DNA of 16,605 bases. It comes from an uncultured Pseudomonadota bacterium (GTDB taxonomy: Bacteria > Pseudomonadota > Gammaproteobacteria > Burkholderiales > Burkholderiaceae). The DNA lies in contig CAMLIZ010000101.1 of assembly GCA_946480245.1 (NCBI GenBank), positions 1 to 16,605 on the forward strand, given 5' to 3'. Made by a program: the position numbers and the translations under genes. The notes beneath the pieces are model-generated. The model was not told the origin of the DNA, did no database searches, and worked only from the letters and a program-made list of their open reading frames with translations. Positions 1 through 5,697 of the stretch are shown here, one piece after another; position 1 is the first letter of the stretch; every line of letters begins with the position of its first letter.

Positions 1-656
1 ACCTCGTCGACGTTGCCGTCCACCTTGCCCCAGTAGCTGAAGTTGCGCACGATCACCGTGCGAGTGGAAGGCTGGCGCTCCTTCAGGCGGAACGGGCCGG
101 TGCCGTTGGCCTTGAAGCTGGCCGCGTTCTCGATGCCCTTGCGACGATCGACCGGGCGTTCCGCCTTGTTCTCCTCGCACCACTTCTTGCTCATGATGTA
201 GAGCGTGGTCAGCAGGTCGGGCAGGATCGGGTTGGGCGTGAGGGTCTCGATCTCCACCGTGTGGTCGTCGACCTTGCGGATGTCCTTGACCGACGCCGAA
301 TAGCTCTTCATGTCGGAGCCGTCGCCCGACGCGCGCTTGAACGTGAAAAGCACGTCGTCGGCGGTGAACGGCGTGCCGTCATGGAATTTCACCCCCTTGC
401 GCAGGTCGAAGCGCCACACGGTGGGGCTCTTGGCCGTCCACTTGGTGGCCAGCAGCGGCACCAGGTTCATCTTCTTGTCGCGACCCACCAGCGGCTCGTA
501 TACGTTGCCGGTGAAGCTGAGTTGCAGCGTCTCGTTGAGCGAGTGCGGATCCATCGACTGCACGTCGCCCACGTCCGCCACCCGCAACGTGACCGCCTGC
601 GCGCAGGCAAAGGCCAAGGTGAGAGCAGCACCGAGCAGAGTCTTGCGGACGTTCAT
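1..656 (-). CDS. ABC transporter substrate-binding protein, family 5 (DppA/OppA type), partial
   Basis: Periplasmic solute-binding protein of a peptide-type ABC importer. The start is the ATG at 656 on the minus strand, 7-8 bases after an AGGAGA ribosome site. The 218 visible residues are the N-terminal part; the C-terminus lies beyond the left edge. Residues 1-21 form a typical signal peptide (basic MNVRK, hydrophobic core, cleavage after AQA). The mature part shows SBP_bac_5 signatures: a beta strand starting TLRVADVGDVQSMDPH, then YEPLVGRDK, LATKWT and KGVKFHDGTPFTADDVLFTF. It is the last visible gene of a leftward operon, 16 bases after the M20 hydrolase stop. The ligand cannot be read from sequence: dipeptides, oligopeptides, glutathione and N-acyl amino acids are all possible. 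Family assignment is secure; specificity is not. Confidence 0.93.
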   Translation of the reverse strand, partial: MNVRKTLLGAALTLAFACAQAVTLRVADVGDVQSMDPHSLNETLQLSFTGNVYEPLVGRDKKMNLVPLLATKWTAKSPTVWRFDLRKGVKFHDGTPFTADDVLFTFKRASGDGSDMKSYSASVKDIRKVDDHTVEIETLTPNPILPDLLTTLYIMSKKWCEENKAERPVDRRKGIENAASFKANGTGPFRLKERQPSTRTVIVRNFSYWGKVDGNVDE

Positions 657-672
657 CGTGTCTCCTTGAAGG

Positions 673-1890
673 TCAGTTGTGGGAAGGCAGCGGCATCGCG
701 CGCTCCACGAGCGCGGAGAACAAGGCGGCGCCGAGCGGCAACACCTCGTCATTGAAGTCGTAGCGGCTGCTGTGCAGGAAGCACCCGCCTTCGCTGCCCT
801 GCCCGAGCCGCAAGTAGGCGCCTGGGCGCATCTGCAGCATGAACGAGAAATCCTCGGCGCCCATGCTGGGTGGCAGGTCGCGCACGACCTTGTCCTCCCC
901 GACCAGGCTGGCCGCGACGTCTCCGGCAAACTGCGCCTCGGCAGGCGTGTTGATCGTGGCCGGATAGAAGCGCTGGTAATTGAGCGTGGCGGTGGCTCCG
1001 AAGCCCATCGCCACCGAATCGACCAGGCGCGCCAGGCGTTCCTCGATCATTTCCTGCACCTCGCGCCGGAAGGTTCGCACCGTGCCGCTCAGGCGACACT
1101 CGCGCGGGATCACGCTCATCGCGCTCAGGTCGCCGGCCTGCACGGCGCAAAGGCTGACCACCGCACTGTCCAGTGGGTTCACGTTGCGTGACACCAGGCT
1201 TTGCACCGCAGTGATGATGTGCGCTGCCACCAGCACCGGGTCGATCGTCAGGTACGGATGCGCGCCGTGACCGCCGCGTCCATGCACGGTGATGTCGATG
1301 CGATCGGCGGCAGCCATCATCGGCCCGGGATTGACACCGATCGACCCCGGCGGCAATTGCGGCCAGTTGTGCATCGCGAAGATCGACTGCACGGGAAAGC
1401 GCTCGAACAGGCCGTCGTCGATCATCGCCTTCGCGCCGCCAAGCCCTTCTTCACCGGGTTGGAAGATCAACGCCACGCGGCCATCGAAGTTGCGGGTGGC
1501 GGCAAGGTAGCGTGCGGCGCCCACGAGCATCGCCGTGTGCCCATCGTGCCCGCAGCCGTGCATCAGGCCGCGTTTCGACGACCTCCATGCAAAGTCGTTC
1601 TCCTCCAGCATCGGCAGCGCGTCCATGTCGGCGCGTAACCCGATCATGCGATCACTGCTGGTCGCCCGGCCTTCGATCACCGCGACCACGCCCGTCTTGC
1701 CGATGCCCGTGTGAACGTCGGCGATGCCCGCTGCGCGCAACGCGTCCACCACCCGCCCCGAAGTGCGGTGCTCCTCGAAGCCGAGCTCCGGGTGGGCGTG
1801 CAAGTCGCGACGCAAGGCAGTGAGCTCGCCCTGCCACTCGCTCAAGCGCCGATAGGCGCCCGAATCCCTCAGGCGCGCGTTGCCGCTCAT
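673..1890 (-). CDS. M20D-family amidohydrolase / peptidase (hippurate hydrolase-like)
   Basis: A 405-residue metal-dependent amidohydrolase of the M20D subfamily (HipO, N-acyl-L-amino acid and IAA-amino acid hydrolases), normal length for the family. The N-terminal RRDLHAHPELGFEEHRT block is at about residues 28-43, LRADMDALPM at 85-94, HGCGHDGHTAML at 111-122, QPGEEGLGGAKAMI at 144-157, MHNWP at 173-177, a dimerisation-domain HGRGGHGAHP at 203-212 and a C-terminal His at about 373. Expected metal ligands C113, H115, E147/E148, H174 and H373 are all present. There is no signal peptide, so it acts in the cytoplasm. The ATG at 1890 overlaps the permease stop by 4 bases (ATGA), indicating translational coupling. 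Placement inside an uptake operon suggests it cleaves the imported compound. The exact substrate is unknown. Confidence 0.93.
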   Translation of the reverse strand: MSGNARLRDSGAYRRLSEWQGELTALRRDLHAHPELGFEEHRTSGRVVDALRAAGIADVHTGIGKTGVVAVIEGRATSSDRMIGLRADMDALPMLEENDFAWRSSKRGLMHGCGHDGHTAMLVGAARYLAATRNFDGRVALIFQPGEEGLGGAKAMIDDGLFERFPVQSIFAMHNWPQLPPGSIGVNPGPMMAAADRIDITVHGRGGHGAHPYLTIDPVLVAAHIITAVQSLVSRNVNPLDSAVVSLCAVQAGDLSAMSVIPRECRLSGTVRTFRREVQEMIEERLARLVDSVAMGFGATATLNYQRFYPATINTPAEAQFAGDVAASLVGEDKVVRDLPPSMGAEDFSFMLQMRPGAYLRLGQGSEGGCFLHSSRYDFNDEVLPLGAALFSALVERAMPLPSHN

Positions 1891-2873
1891 CGCTGGCCTC
1901 CTGCGCGGGCAGTCGTGCGCAGGCGCGGATCGACTGCGAAATACAACAGGTCCACGATGAGATTGATCACCACGAAGATCAGTGCAATCAGGCACAGGTA
2001 GGCCGCCATCACCGGAATGTCGGCGAACTGCACGGCCTGGATGAACAGCAGGCCCATGCCGGGCCACTGGAACACCGTCTCGGTGATCACCGCGAACGCC
2101 ACGATGCCGCCAAGCTGCAGGCCCATGATCGTGATCACCGGCACCAGCGTGTTCTTCAACGCATGGCCAAAGTACACAGCTCTGTCGGTGAGGCCACGCG
2201 CACGCGCGAACTTGATGTAGTCGGTGCGCAGCACCTCCAGCATCTCGGCGCGCACGAGCCTCAGCACCAGCGCCATCGGAAACAACGAAAGCGTGAAGGC
2301 TGGCAGCACGAGATGCTTCCAGCCGTCCAGCGTGAGCAACCCGGTATGCCAGGCACCGAGCTCGACCACCTCGCCACGCCCAAAGCTGGGTAGCAGCTTT
2401 AGGTTCACCGAGAACACGAGGATCATCAGGATGCCGATCAGGAAGTTCGGCAGGGAAACTCCGAGCAGCGAACCCGTCATCACCAACTGCGCCGTCGCCC
2501 GACCGCGCTGCAGCGCGGCATAAACACCAAGTGGGATGCCGACGAGCAGCGCGAGCACACCAGCGACCAGCGCAAGTTCCAAGGTTGCAGGCAGCCTCTC
2601 GACAAGCAGCGCGGATACGCGCCGGCCCTGGCGCAGGCTGAGACCGAACTCTCCTTGAGCCGCGTTTCCCACGAAATGCGCAAACTGCACCGGAAACGAC
2701 TGATCCAACCCCAAGTCGGCACGCAGTTGCCGGCGTTGTTGCGGCGTGGCGTCCTGTCCGAGCAGGTTGGTCACAGGATCGCCCACGTACTGGAACAGCA
2801 TGAACGCAATGAAGGCGACAGCCAACATCACGAGCACAGCTTGGGCGAGACGGCGGAAGATGAAAGCCAGCAT
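1887..2873 (-). CDS. ABC transporter permease, DppB/GsiC-like
   Basis: A 328-residue inner-membrane permease of the binding-protein-dependent dipeptide/oligopeptide/nickel importer family. The N-terminal transmembrane helix (MLAFIFRRLAQAVLVMLAV...) and the DppB-type periplasmic segment with DLGLDQSFPVQF and GEFGLSLRQGRRV are clear. The ATPase-contacting EAA loop is at about residues 207-249, with RTDYIKFARARGL, and the C-terminal helix ends ...LYFAVDPRLR. Length and motifs fit an intact protein. It heads a leftward operon with the M20D hydrolase and the binding protein. A DppC-type second permease and the ATPase subunits would be needed for a working importer and are not in the window, unless they lie beyond the left edge. 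The ribosome site before 2873 is weak (GGCGGCG). No convincing promoter is visible in 2874-2990. Confidence 0.92.
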   Translation of the reverse strand: MLAFIFRRLAQAVLVMLAVAFIAFMLFQYVGDPVTNLLGQDATPQQRRQLRADLGLDQSFPVQFAHFVGNAAQGEFGLSLRQGRRVSALLVERLPATLELALVAGVLALLVGIPLGVYAALQRGRATAQLVMTGSLLGVSLPNFLIGILMILVFSVNLKLLPSFGRGEVVELGAWHTGLLTLDGWKHLVLPAFTLSLFPMALVLRLVRAEMLEVLRTDYIKFARARGLTDRAVYFGHALKNTLVPVITIMGLQLGGIVAFAVITETVFQWPGMGLLFIQAVQFADIPVMAAYLCLIALIFVVINLIVDLLYFAVDPRLRTTARAGGQR

Positions 2874-2992
2874 CGATATGCGCCGCCCTGGATCGCGTCG
2901 CGGAGGCGGGCTGTCGAGTATCAGGCGCGAGGGCGAGGGCTTCGATTGGGAGGAACACCCAGTGAGTCAGTGCAGAATCCTTGCCACAAATG

Positions 2993-3022
2993 AAAACGCC
3001 CGCCGGGCGAACCCGGCGGGCG
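2993..3022 (-). terminator. Intrinsic terminator of the porin gene
   Basis: A perfect 11-bp GC stem (2997-3007 paired with 3012-3022, core GCCCGCCGGG) with a 4-base loop (3008-3011). On the minus strand it is followed by TTTT and then CATTTG. It lies 34 bases past the porin stop on the same strand, so it ends the porin transcript. It also insulates the ABC operon downstream. Confidence 0.9.
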
Positions 3023-3055
3023 CAAGAAAGACAGGCTCCTGAAGGAGCGCGTCGA

Positions 3056-4114
3056 TCAGAAGTTGTGGACCACGCCCAGGTTGACGGCGCCCTTGCCCGT
3101 GCCACCTTCGGTCGCGTTGCCGACCGTATAGCCAGCACCGTTCTTGTTGCTGATGCGCGCCACGGCACCGTACAGGCTGGTGCGCTTGGACAGCGCGTAG
3201 TAGTAGCCCGCGCCGATCTGGCTGGCGTCGAGGTTGGCAGCGGTCTTGTCGTTGTGACGGACGTAGCTGGCCAGGATGGTGCTCTGGCCCATCGGCACGG
3301 ACACACCGACCATCATGTCGGAGGCGTCAGCAAACGACTGGGTGGCAGTGGCGAAACCATTCTTCACGGTGTCGTACAGGGCGTGGATCTTCACGACCTT
3401 GGCGTCATACACGCCGCCGATCAGCCAATCCTTCTTGCCATCGGCGCCAGTGCCGGTGTTGACCTTGTGATAGCCCAGGCCGACGTAGATCGGACCACCA
3501 GAGTAGGTCGCGTTGAAGCCTTCGCCGCGGCCAGCCTTCCAGTTGCCCAGCGTCTCGCCGAAGCCAACGCCCACGGTGGCCTGGAAGCCACCCATCGACG
3601 GGGTCTGGTACTCAGCAGCGTTGTTCCAACGGGGGTTGGCTGCCGACGTACCCATGGCGTCAATCAGGTTGGTCGTCTGGCCAGCCAGACCGGTGCCGAA
3701 CGGATCAACCGTGGTGAGCACCAGGAACGCCGGGGTGTACTGACGACCCAGGGTCACGGCACCGAAGCCACCCGACAGGCCGACCCACGACTGGCGGCCC
3801 ATGAAGTTGTTGCCGCCGGTGCAGAAGTTCGGGGCGCCAGCGTTGCTGTCAGCGCAGAAGCCGGTTTCCATCACGAAGTTGGCGCGCATACCGCCACCCA
3901 GGTCTTCCGAGCCCTTGAAGCCCAGACGCGAGCCACCGCTTACGCCAGACGACAGGCGGACGGACTTGGCACCGGTGGGGTTCACACCGGGAACAGCGCC
4001 GCTGTCGTACACGCCGCCCACGTCAATCTTGCCGTACAGCGTCACCGACGATTGAGCCATCGCGGTACCTGCGAACGCGCCGAGCACTGCGAGAGCGAGC
4101 AGAGATTTTTTCAT
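3056..4114 (-). CDS. General porin, Porin_4 (OmpC-like betaproteobacterial) family
   Basis: A 352-residue trimeric outer-membrane diffusion channel. Residues 1-20 are a signal peptide ending in TAMA, and the mature protein starts QSSVTLYGKIDVGGVYD, the hallmark first strand of Burkholderiales porins. Further signatures are SRLGFKGSEDLGGG, GRQSWVGLSGGFGAVTLGRQ (before the constriction loop), alternating amphipathic strands, and a C-terminal strand ending NLGVVHNF with the terminal Phe that targets proteins to the BAM complex. Two Cys in an extracellular-loop-like segment (ETGFCADSNAG and NFCTGG) could form a disulfide. The start at 4114 has an AGGAGA ribosome site. The gene is monocistronic, with its own terminator. 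Anion or cation preference cannot be judged from sequence. Confidence 0.95.
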   Translation of the reverse strand: MKKSLLALAVLGAFAGTAMAQSSVTLYGKIDVGGVYDSGAVPGVNPTGAKSVRLSSGVSGGSRLGFKGSEDLGGGMRANFVMETGFCADSNAGAPNFCTGGNNFMGRQSWVGLSGGFGAVTLGRQYTPAFLVLTTVDPFGTGLAGQTTNLIDAMGTSAANPRWNNAAEYQTPSMGGFQATVGVGFGETLGNWKAGRGEGFNATYSGGPIYVGLGYHKVNTGTGADGKKDWLIGGVYDAKVVKIHALYDTVKNGFATATQSFADASDMMVGVSVPMGQSTILASYVRHNDKTAANLDASQIGAGYYYALSKRTSLYGAVARISNKNGAGYTVGNATEGGTGKGAVNLGVVHNF

Positions 4115-4144
4115 TGCAACTATCTCCTAGGTTGAACAAGAGGT

Positions 4145-4154
4145 CCCGATCGGG
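4145..4154. promoter_or_regulatory. Palindrome in the porin leader region
   Basis: CCCGATCGGG is a perfect 10-bp palindrome about 30 bases upstream of the porin start, in the 214-base intergenic region 4115-4328 between the divergent porin and coq7 genes. It could be an operator half or a small leader structure. Palindromes of this size also occur by chance in GC-rich DNA. I see no convincing -35/-10 pair for the porin in this region. Confidence 0.25.
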
Positions 4155-4316
4155 GATTCACCCGGCAAGGGGCTGATCAGGCCAACCTCCTCATCGGAAG
4201 TTGCTGCTATTGCACCAGAGGGTCGGGGGGTTGCAAAGGAAATCAGGGCGAAATGCCGAAGGGCTGTTGTCTGGCAACAACGAGGACTCGCGGGGCCGGT
4301 GCGCTTCGCCATCCGC

Positions 4317-4322
4317 TATCCT
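4317..4322 (+). promoter_or_regulatory. Possible -10 element of coq7
   Basis: TATCCT ends 6 bases before the coq7 ATG at 4329, and no Shine-Dalgarno sequence is visible before that ATG. If this is the -10 element, transcription would begin at or next to the start codon, giving a leaderless mRNA. There is no good -35 match about 17 bases upstream (the region is GGGGCCGG), so the call is tentative. Confidence 0.3.
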
Positions 4323-4328
4323 TGATCC

Positions 4329-4961
4329 ATGCTTCCCGCCCTGCCCTCTGTCGACGCCGTGCTGTCTGCCGCAGATGCAGCCCTGCGCACGCTGTCTGGC
4401 GCCGCGCGCGCTGCGCGCCCGGCTCCCGATGCACCGACCACGGAGCTCGACGCACAGTCACGTCGGCTTTCGGGCGCCTTGATGCGCGTGAACCATGTTG
4501 GCGAAGTGTGTGCACAGGCGCTGTACCAGGCACAGGCCCTCACCAGCCGGTCGCCGCAGGTGCGCGCGCAGATGAGTGCCGCCGCGCGCGAAGAGGTGGA
4601 TCATCTGGCGTGGACCGAGCAGCGCCTGGCAGAACTCGGCGATCGAACGAGCTGGCTCAACCCGCTCTGGTATGTGGGTGCGTTCACGATCGGCCTTGTT
4701 GCCGGACGCATCGGAGATGCTGTGAGCCTCGGCTTCGTCGTCGAGACCGAGCGACAGGTCGAGCAGCATCTGGCGGGGCATCTCGATCGACTGCCGCCAG
4801 AGGACTCGCGTTCACGCGCCATCGTGGCCCAGATGAAGGACGACGAAGCACGCCACGGCGTGGCGGCTCAGCGCGCCGGAGCGGTCGAGCTGGCGGGCCC
4901 GGTCCGTGCAACCATGCGTGCGGCGGCCAAGGTGATGACCACCACCGCGCACTACATTTGA
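4329..4961 (+). CDS. coq7: Ubiquinone biosynthesis di-iron hydroxylase Coq7 (DMQ hydroxylase)
   Basis: Coq7 hydroxylates 2-polyprenyl-3-methyl-6-methoxy-1,4-benzoquinone, the penultimate step of ubiquinone synthesis, at the inner face of the membrane. The 210-residue protein is a ferritin-like di-iron carboxylate enzyme. All six expected iron ligands are visible: E59 (MRVNHVGEV), E89 and H92 (REEVDH), E141 ([11 protein letters not shown]), and E173 and H176 (DDEARH). The family motif [13 protein letters not shown] is intact and the C-terminal MTTTAHYI fits Coq7 proteins of Burkholderiales. The hydrophobic segment at about 112-137 is the membrane-associating helix. It stands alone, convergent with the OsmC gene 16 bases away. 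No ribosome site is visible before the ATG. Confidence 0.96.
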   Translation: MLPALPSVDAVLSAADAALRTLSGAARAARPAPDAPTTELDAQSRRLSGALMRVNHVGEVCAQALYQAQALTSRSPQVRAQMSAAAREEVDHLAWTEQRLAELGDRTSWLNPLWYVGAFTIGLVAGRIGDAVSLGFVVETERQVEQHLAGHLDRLPPEDSRSRAIVAQMKDDEARHGVAAQRAGAVELAGPVRATMRAAAKVMTTTAHYI

Positions 4962-4977
4962 GAATCGCACAAGGCGA

Positions 4978-5400
4978 TCAGCACTCGACGATCTCGTAGC
5001 TCGTGCTGATCTCGGCCGTCTTGCCAAGCATGATGGTTGCGGAGCAGTACTTCTCGTGCGACAGCTCGATCGCACGGGCCACGGCCGCTTCCGGCAGACC
5101 TCGCCCGGTGACCACGAAGTGCAGCCGCAACTGCGTGAACACCTTCGGATCGGCGGGAGCCCGTTCGGCCTGCACCTTCACCTGGCATCCGCTCACCTCA
5201 TGTCGGCCCCTGCGAAGGATCAGCACCACGTCGTAGGCGGTGCACGCACCAGCCCCTGCGAGCAGCGTCTCCATCGGGCGCGGGGCCAGGTTGCGGCCAC
5301 CGCCATCCGCGGCACCGTCCATCGTCAGCACATGTCCGCTGCCGGTTTCCGCCAGAAAGGTCATGCCGCTCGCCGGCACCCAGTTGATCGTGCACTCCAT
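4978..5400 (-). CDS. OsmC/Ohr-family protein (YhfA-like)
   Basis: A 140-residue cytoplasmic protein of the OsmC superfamily, whose characterised members reduce organic hydroperoxides through a reactive Cys pair. The two family cysteines are present: C53 in LLAGAGACTAYDVV and C119 in SHEKYCSATIML. The N-terminal strand pattern and RPMETLLAG (residues 41-49) match the OsmC fold, and the length is normal. It resembles the YhfA-type branch (SHEKYCS motif) more than classical Ohr. Whether it is a peroxidase is unproven, since many YhfA-type proteins have no assigned substrate. The start at 5400 has only a weak GAGAAG ribosome site. Eleven bases further upstream is the palindrome TTGTCTAGACAA. Confidence 0.9.
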   Translation of the reverse strand: MECTINWVPASGMTFLAETGSGHVLTMDGAADGGGRNLAPRPMETLLAGAGACTAYDVVLILRRGRHEVSGCQVKVQAERAPADPKVFTQLRLHFVVTGRGLPEAAVARAIELSHEKYCSATIMLGKTAEISTSYEIVEC

Positions 5401-5411
5401 TCGCTTCTCGC

Positions 5412-5423
5412 TTGTCTAGACAA
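5412..5423. promoter_or_regulatory. 12-bp palindrome upstream of the OsmC gene
   Basis: TTGTCTAGACAA is a perfect palindrome 11 bases upstream of the OsmC start codon. Its position suits an operator or part of the core promoter. It does not match the OhrR box I know (TACAATT-AATTGTA), so I assign no regulator. Confidence 0.35.
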
Positions 5424-5451
5424 CGGCGCACCACGCGGTGTCGCGGAATTG

Positions 5452-5473
5452 TGCACCGCCCCGAGGCGGTGCA
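5452..5473. repeat. Perfect 9-bp inverted repeat (hairpin)
   Basis: TGCACCGCC (5452-5460) and GGCGGTGCA (5465-5473) form a 9-bp stem with a 4-base CCGA loop. No T-run follows on either strand, so it is not a standard intrinsic terminator. It lies between the divergent OsmC gene and the small-RNA-like unit at 5511-5636. Confidence 0.5.
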
Positions 5474-5510
5474 TCGAGCGCCGCCTCTAGATCTTGCGTG
5501 AACAAGGTTA

Positions 5511-5539
5511 TTGCAGTGCAGCATCCGTCCAGCTAGACT
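5511..5539 (+). promoter_or_regulatory. Sigma70-type promoter of the small-RNA-like unit
   Basis: A -35 element TTGCAG (5511-5516) and a -10 element TAGACT (5534-5539) are separated by exactly 17 bases. The predicted start is the A at about 5547. Spacing and position relative to the hairpins and terminator downstream make this a credible promoter, although neither hexamer is perfect. Confidence 0.5.
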
Positions 5540-5546
5540 TCGCTCC

Positions 5547-5636
5547 ATGTTCGCAATGGCGAACGTGAAGGTTGTCTCCTCCACCTCCTCCAATGGTGGA
5601 TTCGGCCCGGGGCTCACGCCCCGGGCTTTTTCTTTT
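5547..5636 (+). ncRNA. Candidate small RNA with duplicated anti-Shine-Dalgarno motif
   Basis: The predicted transcript is about 85-90 nt, between the promoter at 5511-5539 and the terminator at 5605-5636. It contains a 6-bp hairpin (GTTCGC 5549-5554 with GCGAAC 5559-5564, loop AATG). A second 6-bp hairpin (TCCACC 5580-5585 with GGTGGA 5595-5600) displays TCCTCC in its loop. The terminator hairpin follows. CTCCTCC occurs twice (5576-5582 and 5585-5591) and is complementary to strong ribosome sites. From memory, this architecture recalls the Betaproteobacteria toxic small RNA family, found in Burkholderiales and thought to act through an anti-Shine-Dalgarno motif; I could not check this. The alternative is a terminated leader that regulates ilvA. 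No Ile/Val/Leu-rich leader peptide is encoded, which argues against classical attenuation. Confidence 0.6.
5605..5636 (+). terminator. Intrinsic terminator ending the small-RNA-like unit
   Basis: A perfect 9-bp stem (GCCCGGGGC 5605-5613 with GCCCCGGGC 5618-5626) and a TCAC loop are followed directly by TTTTTCTTTT (5627-5636). This is a textbook terminator. It lies upstream of ilvA and cannot belong to the OsmC gene, which is on the other strand. That is why a short transcript between 5540 and here is inferred. Confidence 0.92.
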
Positions 5637-5661
5637 GGCACTGGCGCCGAGGGCCGCCGCG

Positions 5662-5667
5662 TATCAT
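5662..5667 (+). promoter_or_regulatory. Possible -10 element of ilvA
   Basis: TATCAT lies between the upstream terminator and the ilvA ribosome site, inside a 6-bp inverted repeat (CGCCGC 5655-5660 with GCGGCG 5668-5673). The nearest TTGGCA (5635-5640) is 21 bases upstream, which is longer than ideal, so the promoter is weakly supported. Confidence 0.3.
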
Positions 5668-5680
5668 GCGGCGCTGCACA

Positions 5681-5688
5681 AGGAGGAG
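5681..5688 (+). promoter_or_regulatory. Strong ribosome binding site of ilvA
   Basis: AGGAGGAG precedes the ATG at 5698 by 9 to 11 bases and decides the start over in-frame upstream codons. The GGAGGAG core (5682-5688) is an exact complement of the two CTCCTCC copies in the upstream small-RNA-like unit. Confidence 0.8.
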
Positions 5689-5697
5689 CTTCTGCCC

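Noticed and set aside
1887..3306. A very long open minus-strand frame continuing upstream of the M20D hydrolase to 3306
   Set aside because: It runs through the permease and porin genes in another frame, is Arg/Ala-rich without domain signals, and crosses the porin terminator. The true hydrolase start is the ATG at 1890.
2981..4135. A 384-codon plus-strand open frame opposite the porin
   Set aside because: It is a mirror of the GC-rich porin gene: low-complexity His/Val/Ala composition, no family motifs. The minus-strand reading has signal peptide, porin strands and terminal Phe.
4207..4236. TTGCAA with GCAATA as a porin promoter
   Set aside because: The -10 match is poor and the spacing only fits by choice, so I do not report it as a feature.
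4964..4978. A 5-bp hairpin (ATCGC/GCGAT) between coq7 and the OsmC gene as a bidirectional terminator
   Set aside because: The stem is short and no T-run follows on either strand.
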